From the NCBI RefSeq assembly GCF_001889265.1, contig NZ_CP018151.1, positions 3,348,001 through 3,412,000 on the forward strand: DNA of 64,000 bases, in the 5' to 3' direction. The DNA comes from Microbacterium sp. 1.5R. GTDB taxonomy: Bacteria; Actinomycetota; Actinomycetes; Actinomycetales; Microbacteriaceae. Below, in pieces: positions 25,755 to 35,023 of the stretch. How positions within the stretch are numbered: position 1 is the first letter of the stretch; every line of letters starts with the position of its first letter. The translations under genes and the position numbers were made by a program. The notes below the pieces were generated by a model. It worked only from the letters and a program-made list of their open reading frames with translations, had not been told where the DNA came from and made no database searches.

Positions 25755-26977
25755 TCGGGCAGGGGCTCGTCGCGGTACAGCGCCTCGAAGGTGTCGAGCG
25801 TGCGGTTGATGTCGTGGATCGCGACGCCGTCGAGAGATGCCTGCTGCATGCGGGCGTACTCCCCGGGTGACGCGGTCAGCACATCGGTGAGCCGCGCAGC
25901 CAGGGCATCGGCATTGCCCGGTTCGAACAGGTAGCCGTTCTCGCCGTCGTGCACGAGGTGCGGCAGTGCGACGGCATCCGCTGCGACGATCGGGAGCGCG
26001 GAGGCCATGGCTTCCATCGTCGCGATCGACTGCAGCTCGGCGATCGAGGCGATCGTGAAGACCGAGGCACGCGAGAGCAGCGCCCGCAGTTCCTCATCGC
26101 TGGTGCGTCCGTGGAACGTCACGCGGTCGGCGAGGCCGAGCTGGTGCGAGAGATTCTCGAGCTGCTTGCGCTGGTCCCCGCCGCCGACGATGTCGAACGT
26201 GGCGTGCAGTGCGGGGTCGAGCTTCGTCATCGCCTGCAGGATGACCTCGACCTGCTTCTCGGCGGTAAGTCGGCCGACGAAGATGATGCGATTCGCGTCA
26301 CGGGGCGCGACGACCGGCGTGTACTGGGTGCGGTCGATGCCGCAGCTGACGGGGATGACGTTCTCGACGGCGACGGTGCGCTCGAGGAAGTCGGCTGCTC
26401 GACGCGTCGGCGTCGTGATCGCGCGGGTCAGTGCGAAGGTGCGCTTCGCGTCTCCCCACGCCCACCGCAGCACGAGATCGTCGATGAACTTCGGCATCGT
26501 GGTGTGGTCGAGGATGTTCTCGGCCATCACATGGTTCGTCGCGATCACCGGGATGCCCCGCTCGTGGGCGATTCGCGAGAGGCCGCGACCGATCACGATG
26601 TGCGACTGGATGTGCACGACGTCGGGCTGCACATCGTCGATGATCTTGCGGGCGTAGTGCTTCACACGCCACGGCCAGACGAAGCGCAGCCAGTCATGCG
26701 GAGCCCAGCGCACCGAGGGCAGTCGGTGAAGAGTCATCGGCTCGCCCTCGATGACCTCCGTCCGCGCGGGCGTGCGGCGGTAGACCAGGTTCGGGGCGAC
26801 GACATGCACGTCATGGCCGCGCTGCACAAGACCGGCGGCGAGGCGCTCGGCGAAGCGCGCGGCGCCGTTGATGTCGGGCGCGAAGGTGTCGCATCCGATC
26901 AGGATGCGCAGCGGACGGGGTCCCGTGTGGGGAGCGACGTCGGAAGCACTCGTCGGATCGGAGGTAGAGGAGGACAT
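25751..26977 (-). CDS. GT4-family glycosyltransferase (first of pair)
   Basis: A 408-aa GT-B enzyme resembling actinobacterial alpha-mannosyltransferases (MgtA/PimB' style). Evidence: RILIGCDTFAPDINGAARFAERLA (core TFAPDINGAARF, the P-x2-N/G-G acceptor loop), HIQSHIVIGRGL, the linker SCGIDRTQY, the donor strand IIFVGRLTAEKQVE, and the E-x7-E region AELQSIATMEAMASALPIV. The first 20 residues are Ser/Thr-rich and disordered. It is the first gene of a two-gene operon and starts 120 bp from the divergent hypothetical gene at 27099. Confidence 0.88.
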   Translation of the reverse strand: MSSSTSDPTSASDVAPHTGPRPLRILIGCDTFAPDINGAARFAERLAAGLVQRGHDVHVVAPNLVYRRTPARTEVIEGEPMTLHRLPSVRWAPHDWLRFVWPWRVKHYARKIIDDVQPDVVHIQSHIVIGRGLSRIAHERGIPVIATNHVMAENILDHTTMPKFIDDLVLRWAWGDAKRTFALTRAITTPTRRAADFLERTVAVENVIPVSCGIDRTQYTPVVAPRDANRIIFVGRLTAEKQVEVILQAMTKLDPALHATFDIVGGGDQRKQLENLSHQLGLADRVTFHGRTSDEELRALLSRASVFTIASIAELQSIATMEAMASALPIVAADAVALPHLVHDGENGYLFEPGNADALAARLTDVLTASPGEYARMQQASLDGVAIHDINRTLDTFEALYRDEPLPE

Positions 26978-27086
26978 TCTGCCTTACGGTACGGCGGCCA
27001 GGGGAGCCCGATCGGGCGCTCGCCACTCTACCCGAGGGGCTTGTTCGAGCTGCTGAGGCATACCGGCATCCCTCAGCCTCACCCCC

Positions 27087-27092
27087 TACCGT
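27087..27092 (+). promoter_or_regulatory. Leaderless -10 (TACCGT) of the 27099 gene
   Basis: TACCGT ends 6 nt before the ATG at 27099. Confidence 0.45.
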
Positions 27093-27098
27093 GGAGGC

Positions 27099-27689
27099 AT
27101 GCGACTGACTGCCGACGCCGACCCGCAACTGTGGATCCCCGTGACGGATTCGCTCGGATGGAGGGGGCGCCGGCACCGCAAGGCGGCGATCCGGATGCTG
27201 TTGGGGCAGGTGAACTCGGCGATCGGCGCCACGCAGCGTCCGGGTTCGCGGCTCGGCGCCTGGGCGATGAGCCAGGCGGCGCCGATGCTGATGCGCCGGG
27301 CGGACGGGCGCGTGCTCGTCTGGACCTGGAAAGCGGACCCTGAGCTGGTCGTGGCAATGGCGACCGCGCAGGCGCTGACTCCCGAAGTCCGGATCGCCCG
27401 CGCCTCGATGCCGATGGACTACGACGACACCCAGTCCTTCTCGAGCCGCTGGCTGGGCACGGGAGAGAAGCTCGTCGTGGCGATGCCGCCGTCCCCTGCA
27501 TCTCCGCCGTTCGTCACCTACACCTGGGACACCGGCACGCACCTGGTGACGTTGACCGCGATGTGCAGCGACCGCGAACGCTTCGGCACGCTCGACGGTG
27601 CGCTCGATGACCTCGCGCGCAGCATCCGGGTCGCCGATGAGGTCACGGGCGGCGAATCTCCCGAGGTGCTCCGCCTCGGACCCGCCTGA
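27099..27689 (+). CDS. Conserved hypothetical protein (196 aa)
   Basis: No signal peptide, membrane span or catalytic signature is visible. The protein is mixed alpha/beta with a basic patch near the N-terminus (GWRGRRHRKAAIRMLLG) and strand-rich segments such as RVLVWTWKADPELVVAM and FVTYTWDTGTHLVTL. I do not recognise the family. It is divergent from the GT4 pair, has its own leaderless promoter and is convergent with the DUF222 gene. Confidence 0.7.
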   Translation: MRLTADADPQLWIPVTDSLGWRGRRHRKAAIRMLLGQVNSAIGATQRPGSRLGAWAMSQAAPMLMRRADGRVLVWTWKADPELVVAMATAQALTPEVRIARASMPMDYDDTQSFSSRWLGTGEKLVVAMPPSPASPPFVTYTWDTGTHLVTLTAMCSDRERFGTLDGALDDLARSIRVADEVTGGESPEVLRLGPA

Positions 27690-27806
27690 GCTCGATTCTC
27701 CCGCCCGAGCGGCGGTTGCCAGAGTTCGATCGCGGGACCTTCCCGGGTCGTGGATGCGGGCGAAGGTGCCATATTCGGCTGTTCTTCTCCGGTCAACGCC
27801 GTCAGG

Positions 27807-29366
27807 TCAGACCCGCATAGGGGCAGCTCGAACGTGCACGCTCCGCGCCACGCTGAGCCTCGGTGTGCGCCATCGTTCGTCGGGATCCCACCATCCCGGT
27901 CCCCGCACCTGCGGGAGCCCCGCCTGCATCCGGATCTCCCACCCCGAGGTCCCGAGGGATCGGTGGTGCCACCAGCACAACGGGACCCCGTTGTCGGTGT
28001 GAGTCGGACCACCCCTGGCATGCTCGACGACATGGTGGATCTCGCACCACGACGCGGGAACGTGGCACCCGGGGATGAGGCATTCTTTGTCTCGGGCGAT
28101 GATCGCCCGGCGTTGGTGCACGGTGAAGATCCGGTCGGTGGTCGTGATCCCGATGATCCTGCCCTCATCGACCAGCACCCGTTGAATCGTCCCCGCGCAT
28201 CCGACGTGCGCGGCGACGGAGACCGGGACGTGGGCACCGGATCCGGCGACCGTCGCCCACCCACCGTTTCCGCCCGCTCCGCCCATTCCGCCCTTTCCGC
28301 CCATTCCGCCCATTCCGCCCACGAGATCCTTCGCGTCGACGTTCACGACGAGGACCGGCGCGGAACCGCCGAGGGTGGGCATGTCCGTGTGCCGGGCGGC
28401 GATCCCGAACACCATCGCGAGAGCGTCGTGACGCTTCTGCGACGCGGAGCGGTCATCGAGCACACACCGCGGATCCGAGTTGAACGGGTCACCGTCCTCT
28501 ACGTCCGGGCCGGCGTCAGTATCCGCACCAGCATCCGCATCCGCATCCGCATCCGCATCCGCATCGGCGCCCTCGCTCGGGGCGAAGTGCACTCCGGGCA
28601 TGGGCGGGCCGTCACCTTTGGGGTTGAGGATCGCGTCCAGGATCAGCTGCAACTGCGCCGCGACGTCCGGGGTCAGATACCCGCGGATCGCGTGCACGCC
28701 GTGCGTGAGACGACCGATCGTGATGCCCCGGCGTCGACGGGAGTCTTCATCCTTGGGTTCTTCCCCATCGGGGTCGAACATCGACGCGAGATCCTCGGCG
28801 AGGGCTTTCAAGTCCTGCGGGGTCGGCGCCGGACCCGGCTCATCAGTCTCCGGGCCGTCATCATCAGCGTCGACCACGACGCCGTGGCCGCGAGCACACC
28901 CCGCCAACGCGACATCCGCCGCCAACCGCTGATCCACCGTCAGCCGATCCCACACCTTCTCGATCGGCCCCGTCGCCGCGAGAAACCCGGCGACGCCGAC
29001 CACCCCGTCCAGCAAGGCGAGACGCATCTCCGACCACCGTGCCGGCATCCTCTCCCCCGCCAGACTCACCGGTCTCCGCACCAGATCGACGACCCTGTCG
29101 ACCCGGGACGCGCCCCGCACATCCACCGACACCGTCCGCTGCAACAGCTCATTCAGGCCACGGCACCCCGCCGAATGCGGAAAGTCGGCGGCGTCGCCCG
29201 TCGCGATCGTCTCGACAATCACGGCCTCCGCGCGGCGGAAGACAGCACCCGCACCCTGCAGAACAGTCATCCGATCCGCATCGGACAACCCCGCTAGCGC
29301 GTCATCGGACAGCACCGTGTCGAGGTCGGCGATGACCCGATCCAGAAGCTCCGCAGTGCTGTTCAT
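27807..29366 (-). CDS. DUF222 / 13E12-repeat HNH endonuclease-like protein
   Basis: The 519-aa protein has an N-terminal DUF222 helical domain (about 1-330) and a C-terminal HNH domain with its zinc ligands: Cys pair in CLIPGCHVP, then WCEIHHVVEHARGGPT and LCWWHHRSL. These 13E12/DUF222-HNH proteins occur in many copies in Actinobacteria; their role is unknown and mobility has been proposed. Two unstable tracts interrupt the linker: an Asp-Ala run (about 265-285) from a 6-bp repeat, and a GGMGG run (about 348-366) from a 9-bp repeat. Start ATG at 29366 is the first Met of a well-matched N-terminus. Confidence 0.88.
   Translation of the reverse strand: MNSTAELLDRVIADLDTVLSDDALAGLSDADRMTVLQGAGAVFRRAEAVIVETIATGDAADFPHSAGCRGLNELLQRTVSVDVRGASRVDRVVDLVRRPVSLAGERMPARWSEMRLALLDGVVGVAGFLAATGPIEKVWDRLTVDQRLAADVALAGCARGHGVVVDADDDGPETDEPGPAPTPQDLKALAEDLASMFDPDGEEPKDEDSRRRRGITIGRLTHGVHAIRGYLTPDVAAQLQLILDAILNPKGDGPPMPGVHFAPSEGADADADADADADAGADTDAGPDVEDGDPFNSDPRCVLDDRSASQKRHDALAMVFGIAARHTDMPTLGGSAPVLVVNVDAKDLVGGMGGMGGKGGMGGAGGNGGWATVAGSGAHVPVSVAAHVGCAGTIQRVLVDEGRIIGITTTDRIFTVHQRRAIIARDKECLIPGCHVPASWCEIHHVVEHARGGPTHTDNGVPLCWWHHRSLGTSGWEIRMQAGLPQVRGPGWWDPDERWRTPRLSVARSVHVRAAPMRV
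28268..28321. repeat. 9-bp tandem repeat inside the DUF222-HNH gene
   Basis: Six near-identical units of TTCCGCCCA (variants CCGCCCG, CCGCCCT) encode the Gly-Met/Gly-Gly run on the minus strand. Unit length is a multiple of three, so copy changes stay in frame. Confidence 0.8.
28531..28566. repeat. 6-bp tandem repeat (GCATCC)6 inside the DUF222-HNH gene
   Basis: Five perfect GCATCC units plus GCATCG; on the coding strand they encode alternating Asp-Ala. The unit is the same hexamer that is over-used across the window. Confidence 0.85.
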
Positions 29367-29493
29367 ACCCCCTAGTCAACCCGGGGCCACCGACATTCGA
29401 GACCCGAAATCACCAAGAATTACCCCAGATCAGATCCGTATTCCAATCTCCCGGAATGGCACAGCGCAGGGTGCACGCCATCAGGCGACGCCT

Positions 29494-29527
29494 ATTGTGA
29501 ACAGAGGTAACAATGTAATAGGGTAAC
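29494..29527 (+). promoter_or_regulatory. Candidate MarR operator and promoter
   Basis: ATTGT at 29494-29498 and ACAAT at 29510-29514 form an inverted repeat with an 11-nt spacer. GGTAAC occurs twice as a direct repeat (29506-29511 and 29522-29527). TTGTGA (29495-29500) could be a -35 and TAATAG (29516-29521) a -10 with a short spacer. The stretch is far more AT-rich than its surroundings and ends 3 nt before the MarR ATG. Confidence 0.45.
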
Positions 29528-29530
29528 CAC

Positions 29531-30060
<530 letters not shown>

Positions 30061-30064
<4 letters not shown>

Positions 30065-30717
30065 CCGAGCATCTGCAGACGACCGCTCCGAGCCCGACCC
30101 CGATCGCGCGCATCCTCAACTTCCTCCATCGCGCATGGGTGGCCGAGCTTCGCGTCTACTCGAGCATCGCGCGTGCCATCGCCCGTCGTCCCGCAGTCCC
30201 GGAGGGCGGCACGGGGATCAGCTATCACCGTCCCGTGCTCACCGTGCTGTTCATCTTCATCGGCCTCTCCGCTGTCGAGATCCCGATCCTCGACCTGATC
30301 GTGCATCAGTGGCCCGTCGTGCGGATCACTCTGCTGGTGCTCGGGATCTGGGGCGTCACCTGGATGGTCGGTCTGCTGTGCGCGATGCTCATGCGCCCGC
30401 ATGCCGTGGGGCCAGACGGCGTCCGGGTGCGCAGCGGACTCGAGCTGGACGTGCCGATCGGCTGGGCCGACATCGCGTCGATCGCGATCAGTCGTCGCGT
30501 CGATGAGCCCAAGCAGCCGCGGGTCATCGGTTCGGAGTACGCCGAGCGGATGCAGGACGAGACCAACATCGAGATCGAACTCGAACGCCCCGTCGCGATC
30601 CGGCTCCCGGGCCTCGCGCCGAAGGGCGGGACTCATCAGGTCGACCGCATCCGCCTGTGGGCCGACGACCCGCGCGCGTTCCTCGACGCCGCCCGCCCGT
30701 TCCTCGTCGCGGCCTGA
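30061..30717 (+). CDS. Membrane protein of unknown function, coupled to MarR
   Basis: A 218-aa protein with two central membrane helices (about 58-80 and 88-112; VLTVLFIFIGLSAVEIPILD and ITLLVLGIWGVTWMVGLL) and a C-terminal cytosolic domain of beta strands (DGVRVRSGLELDVPIGWADI, then IEIELERPVAIRLPGL). The C-terminal half resembles the PH-like bPH domains of small actinobacterial membrane proteins, which is only a fold-level guess. It is co-translated with the MarR regulator, so it is probably its regulated target. Confidence 0.75.
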
Positions 30718-30739
30718 ACGCGGCCTGATCGCGGCGCGG

Positions 30740-31150
30740 TCAGTCCAACCCGCGGTCCGCGAGCCACTGCTTCGCGACGAGTACCGGAGCCCGCACCAGC
30801 CAGGCGTCCGCGATGATCTCCGCCAGCCGGTCGCGCTCGACCGCATCGAGCTGCACCAGCACACCGGGGTACCCGTCGAAGTGCGGAATGGAGAACAGCC
30901 CTTCGGGCTCTGCGGCGAGCAATGCCGCCTTCTCATCGAGGCTGCCGACTCGCACGCCCAGCACGGGCCCCTCCGGCCATTCGAGCCCGAGGTCGGCGAG
31001 CTGCCGCAGATCGACCTTGCTCGGCCCACGCACCCAGGCGATCTGACCGCTCGCCAGGCGCCAGGAGGGCTCGCCGGTGTGTCCGCCCACACGCTCGGTC
31101 ACACCGGGGAGCGCGAGAGCGATCTCACGGACATCATCGACGGTCGCCAT
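30740..31150 (-). CDS. MmcQ/YjbR-family protein
   Basis: A 136-aa protein of the MmcQ/YjbR (CyaY-like fold) family: MATVDDVREIALALPGVTE is the standard start, followed by FSIPHFDGYPGVLVQLDAV (core HFDGYPGVLV) and a C-terminal ending WLVRAPVLVAKQWLAD. The family is called DNA-binding from structure, but no cellular role is settled. The ATG at 31150 was chosen over 31195 because homologous proteins begin with this motif. It faces the membrane-protein gene in a 22-bp convergent gap. Confidence 0.82.
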   Translation of the reverse strand: MATVDDVREIALALPGVTERVGGHTGEPSWRLASGQIAWVRGPSKVDLRQLADLGLEWPEGPVLGVRVGSLDEKAALLAAEPEGLFSIPHFDGYPGVLVQLDAVERDRLAEIIADAWLVRAPVLVAKQWLADRGLD

Positions 31151-31219
31151 CCGCCCATCGTCCTCCCGTGAGGCGGCCGCCACAATGGCCGGCATCCGCT
31201 CGCCGCCCCTCGGTGGCGT

Positions 31220-31714
31220 TCAACGCGAGTCGCGCTTCGCCTGTCGACGCGCACCCTGGGCGCGACTCGAGGCGTCTCGTTTCACACCACCGGTGGTCTG
31301 CTGGTGCTCCCGCATCCGCCCCGCTCCTGCGCCCTCATCGAAGGGCGCCTCGGAGCCCGGTCCACTCCATCTGCCCTCACGGGCGCGGGCCAGCCTCTCA
31401 TCCTTGAGCTCCTCTGCCTGCTCATGAGCCACGCGAGCGAGTTCTGCGCTGACGATCGAGAGCGCCTCCTCGAACACATAGGCCCGGCCGCGGGCCTTGT
31501 CCGACCCGGCGGCTGCGGCACCTCGACCGCCCGCCTGCTCGACGCGCTCCGCCGCACCGCGCCGATAGTTCGTCGTGTGCTTGTTGCGGGCCCGCCTGAC
31601 CCGTTTGTGCAGGGCGAGCAGGCCGTCCTCGTCGAGTTCCGCCAGTCGCTCAGGCTCGAGCTCGCGGATGAGGTCGCGCTCCTTGTCCTTCAGAACCCAC
31701 AGGTACTGATCCAT
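31220..31714 (-). CDS. Hypothetical charged helical protein (164 aa)
   Basis: The product has an acidic-basic helical N-terminal half (MDQYLWVLKDKERDLIREL, LLALHKRVRRARNKHT) and a basic, disordered C-terminus (KRDASSRAQGARRQAKRDSR). No signal peptide or known domain is seen. AAGGAG stands well placed before the ATG at 31714, so it is translated even though the longer frame to 31750 is open. Its composition suggests a nucleic-acid-associated protein, as an inference only. Confidence 0.7.
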   Translation of the reverse strand: MDQYLWVLKDKERDLIRELEPERLAELDEDGLLALHKRVRRARNKHTTNYRRGAAERVEQAGGRGAAAAGSDKARGRAYVFEEALSIVSAELARVAHEQAEELKDERLARAREGRWSGPGSEAPFDEGAGAGRMREHQQTTGGVKRDASSRAQGARRQAKRDSR

Positions 31715-31840
31715 GTCGTACTCCTTCGGTCGGGGCTCCCCATCGGCCACTCGTGTAACCGAGTATCCGCTCGGGGATCCCCGCCCGCCATGGGTTCTTC
31801 CGCGGAGGACGCCGGTCGAAGGAACATCCTCCCGACTGCC

Positions 31841-34834
31841 TCAGCGCACGATGCGCAGCGTCCGCACCTCGAACGGCCGCAGGCGCAGCTCTCCGCCGAC
31901 GCGCGGGTCGTCGATCGCATCCTCGATCAGCGAGACCTCACGGATCTCCCTGTGCTCGAAGTCGGCGACCAGCGAACCGACGGCGCGGCGACCGAGCGCC
32001 TCGTAGAGCCGGACGATGACGTCACCGGAGCCATCGTCCGCGAGCTTCACGCCCGACACCACGATGCCGTCGCCGTCGACGGACACGAGAGGCGCGACCT
32101 CGTGCTCGCCGTGCACGACCGTGGGCGCGGTGTTGAGTCGGATGCCCTCGGTCGTCGCGATCGCCGCATCGGCTCCGATCACGAAGCCGATCGTTATCTC
32201 GTGGTGCCCGTGATCGGTGTCGGGATCGGGGAACCGCGGTGCGCGCAGCAGCGAGAGCCGCACGGTGGTCGCGACCGCGTCGTCCGAGACCTCGCGCGAG
32301 GTGTCGTACCCGTAGATCGAGTCGTTCACGAGCGCTACGCCGAAGTCCTGCTCGCGCACCAGCACGAAGCGGTGCATCGAGGTCTCGAACTTCGCAGCCT
32401 CCCAGCTGGTGTTCGTGTGCGTCACCCGCGACTGGTAGCCGAACTGCGTCTCGGCCTCGGTGTGCGTGGCCTGGATGTCGAGAGGGAAGGCGAGCTTGAG
32501 CAGCTTCTCGGTCTCGTGCCAGTCCACGTCGTTGCGCAACAGCACGGTGCGCTCGCCCGGGGCGAGCGTGATGGTCTGCTCGATCGTCGACTCCGAGAAC
32601 GCCCGGGTCACGATGACGGTCGCGACCCCGTCGACGACGGATGCCGAGATCGATGCGACCGCGGTGAGGTCGTCGACGCTATTGCGGTAGTAGCGATCGA
32701 TGTCCCAGGCGTCCCACATGTTCGGGAAGTCCTGGTGCAGCTGGAACAGGTTCGCCGCCCGCCCCTCGGCCACCGCCTCTCGGCCCGACGCCTTGTCCAC
32801 CGCCGAGACGATGAGTCCCTCGGCGGAGATCAACACGGAGACCAGCTCGTTCTCGAGTCGCCAGCCGCCGTCTTCTCCTGCGAGCAGGACGGACGCCGGG
32901 GCCGGCGCCTCGACGAAGCCGGCGCCGAGGGCACGACCGCCGCCGACCGAGGTCGGCACGAACCGCAGCTCGCGCTCGCCTTCTCCGGCGAGGGAGCGGC
33001 GCGCGGCGTCGGCGAGCGCCTGCGCATCGGCGAGCACGCGCGAGAGGACCTCGACGGCCTCACGATGCACCCAGGCGATCGAGGTGCCGGGCAGGATGTC
33101 GTGGAACTCGTGCAGCAGCACCGTCTCCCACAGGCGGTCGAATTCGGCCTGGGGATATGCGGCGCCGGTGCGCACGGCATCCGTCGCCGCCCACAGCTCC
33201 GCCTCGACGAGTGCGTGCTCGCACCACCGGTGCAGCGCCTTGGTGGCGTGCTGGCTGGTGAGCGTTCCGCGGTGGAGTTCGAGATAGAGCTCGCCGACCC
33301 ATACGGCCGGGTTCGGCAGCTCGGCCCTGGCCGCCTCGAAGAAGGTGTCCGGGTGCTCCCAGACGACCCGCGCGCTGCCTTCGAGGTTCTCGAGGCGCTT
33401 CGCCTTGCCGGTCATCTCGCGCGTGGTGCCACCGCCCCCGTCGCCCCAGCCCACCGGTGCGATCGACCGCGACGTCACGCGGTTCTCCTTGAACTGACGA
33501 GATGCCTTGGCGACTTCCATGCCGCTCAGCTGCGAGTTGTACGTGTCCATCGACGGGAAGTGCGTGAACACCTGCGAGCCGTCGATGCCCTCCCAGAGGA
33601 AGCTGTGGTGCGGGAACACGTTCTGCTGATTCCACGAGATCTTCTGCGTGAAGAACCACTCGAACCCGGCCCGGCGCATGAGCTGCGGCAGCGCGGGCGA
33701 GTATCCGAAGCTGTCCGGCAGCCAGACGCCCTTCGAGCGGATGCCGAACTCGCGTTCGAAGAACCGCTGACCGAACGAGAACTGGCGCACGAGCGACTCG
33801 CCGGACGGCATCACGGTGTCGGATTCGACCCACATGCCGCCGAGCGGCAGGAATCGCCCGTCCGCGACCGCGGCCTTGACCCGGGAGTAGACCTCGGGCC
33901 GGTGCTCCTTGAGCCATGCGTACTGCTGCGCGCTCGACATCCCGTAGAGGAAGTCGGGCTGCTCGTCGATCAGCGTCGCCATCGACGACGTGGTGCGGGC
34001 GACCTTGCGGATCGTCTCGCGCACCGGCCACAGCCAGGCCGAGTCGATGTGCGCATGTCCGATCGCCGAGATGCGGTGGGCGCTGGCCTCGGCGGGCGCC
34101 GCGAGCGCTGGCGCCAGTCGAGCTCGGGCATCGGCAGCGGTCTCGACGATGTGCTGCAGGTCGAGCACGTCGAGGGCGTCGTCCATCGCCTGCAGGATCT
34201 GCATCCGTCGCGGCGAGGTCGCCGGCAGCTCGGCCTGGAGCTCGAACAGGACCTCGAGGTCGAGGGACAGCTCGAACACCTCCTGCTCGAAGACGGCGAG
34301 GTCGATGCGGCGGGTGCGATAGAGCGGTTCGCGGGAGGACGTGCGGATGTCGCCCTCCTGCGTCGGCAGGAAGGGGTGGTAGTCGAGCAGAACCGGGTTG
34401 GCGGCCGCCTCGAGGTAGAGCTCGACCGGCTCGTCGCCGTGCGCGGTCTCGGTGATCGGCAGCCACTGATTGCGTGGGTTGATGCTCTTCACCGGCGTTC
34501 CGTCCGGCCGGTAGACGAGCGCCTCGCACTGGAAGCCGGGCATGTTGATGTCGAACCCGAGGTCGATGACGGCCTCGACCCGACGGCCCGCCCAGTCGGT
34601 GGGCACTGCGCCGGTGATCTTGAACCAGGTCGTCGACCAGGCAGGACCCCACATGCTCGGCACGGATGCCGGGGCGAAGTCCAGTGCGAGCCCGTCAGCG
34701 GGACTGATCGGCTCTCCGGGGATCTGGTTGACCTCGACGGTGAGGGGGACGGCGGCCGAGTGGACGGCCGGGCGGATGCGCTCGTCGAGCACCCTCTTGA
34801 CGCGGCCGACGGTGAGCGAGGTGTCGTCATGCAT
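31841..34834 (-). CDS. GH38 alpha-mannosidase
   Basis: The 997-aa enzyme belongs to glycoside hydrolase family 38, zinc-dependent retaining alpha-mannosidases. Diagnostic elements are the N-terminal ancillary domain, GHAHIDSAWLWPVRET (zinc ligands H-x-D), GMWVESDTVMPSGESLVRQF (core GGMWVESD), GVWLPDSFGYSPALPQ, which carries the nucleophile Asp region, and FTHFPSMDTYNSQ. LLHEFHDILPGTS is the conserved C-terminal zinc-site segment. No signal peptide is present, so it acts in the cytoplasm on imported manno-oligosaccharides. The ATG at 34834 follows GGAGAACC. Its promoter has a CTAAAGCGATCTAG operator 99 bp upstream. Confidence 0.95.
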   Translation of the reverse strand: MHDDTSLTVGRVKRVLDERIRPAVHSAAVPLTVEVNQIPGEPISPADGLALDFAPASVPSMWGPAWSTTWFKITGAVPTDWAGRRVEAVIDLGFDINMPGFQCEALVYRPDGTPVKSINPRNQWLPITETAHGDEPVELYLEAAANPVLLDYHPFLPTQEGDIRTSSREPLYRTRRIDLAVFEQEVFELSLDLEVLFELQAELPATSPRRMQILQAMDDALDVLDLQHIVETAADARARLAPALAAPAEASAHRISAIGHAHIDSAWLWPVRETIRKVARTTSSMATLIDEQPDFLYGMSSAQQYAWLKEHRPEVYSRVKAAVADGRFLPLGGMWVESDTVMPSGESLVRQFSFGQRFFEREFGIRSKGVWLPDSFGYSPALPQLMRRAGFEWFFTQKISWNQQNVFPHHSFLWEGIDGSQVFTHFPSMDTYNSQLSGMEVAKASRQFKENRVTSRSIAPVGWGDGGGGTTREMTGKAKRLENLEGSARVVWEHPDTFFEAARAELPNPAVWVGELYLELHRGTLTSQHATKALHRWCEHALVEAELWAATDAVRTGAAYPQAEFDRLWETVLLHEFHDILPGTSIAWVHREAVEVLSRVLADAQALADAARRSLAGEGERELRFVPTSVGGGRALGAGFVEAPAPASVLLAGEDGGWRLENELVSVLISAEGLIVSAVDKASGREAVAEGRAANLFQLHQDFPNMWDAWDIDRYYRNSVDDLTAVASISASVVDGVATVIVTRAFSESTIEQTITLAPGERTVLLRNDVDWHETEKLLKLAFPLDIQATHTEAETQFGYQSRVTHTNTSWEAAKFETSMHRFVLVREQDFGVALVNDSIYGYDTSREVSDDAVATTVRLSLLRAPRFPDPDTDHGHHEITIGFVIGADAAIATTEGIRLNTAPTVVHGEHEVAPLVSVDGDGIVVSGVKLADDGSGDVIVRLYEALGRRAVGSLVADFEHREIREVSLIEDAIDDPRVGGELRLRPFEVRTLRIVR

Positions 34835-34932
34835 GTATCTGGTTCTCCGGGCTCGACGGTGAGTGGTGCATAGGCGTTGTGCGCGACTGGAGCCCGATTC
34901 TCGGGCAGGTGCCGACAATGCTATCGGATTTA

Positions 34933-34946
34933 CTAAAGCGATCTAG
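34933..34946. promoter_or_regulatory. LacI-type operator, GH38 side
   Basis: CTAAAGCGATCTAG, 14 bp with central CG. It shares CTnnAnCGnTnnAG with the sites at 34997, 37447 and 37548, and nearly with 45374. It lies upstream of the GH38 gene, 51 bp from the second site in the same divergent region. Confidence 0.75.
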
Positions 34947-34996
34947 TGAATCTCGCATCGAGCGTGTCAGACCCCTGTCGTGCGGCTACCGAGCGG

Positions 34997-35010
34997 CTAA
35001 ACCGATCAAG
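34997..35010. promoter_or_regulatory. LacI-type operator, lacI side (autoregulation)
   Basis: CTAAACCGATCAAG directly abuts the TAGTGT -10 of the regulator gene (35011-35016), a position that would block RNA polymerase when occupied. Confidence 0.75.
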
Positions 35011-35016
35011 TAGTGT
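35011..35016 (+). promoter_or_regulatory. Leaderless -10 (TAGTGT) of the LacI gene
   Basis: TAGTGT ends 7 nt before the ATG at 35024, which fixes the start codon; the first in-frame ATG at 34946 lies upstream of the promoter. Confidence 0.55.
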
Positions 35017-35023
35017 GAGGCCC

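Noticed and set aside
28268..28566. Possible CRISPR array
   Set aside because: The repeats are 6-9 bp, in frame, and lie inside a coding gene; there are no spacers of constant length and no cas genes.
31304..34873. 1189-codon plus-strand frame across the GH38 gene
   Set aside because: Mirror of GH38 codon bias; the minus-strand product carries all GH38 motifs.
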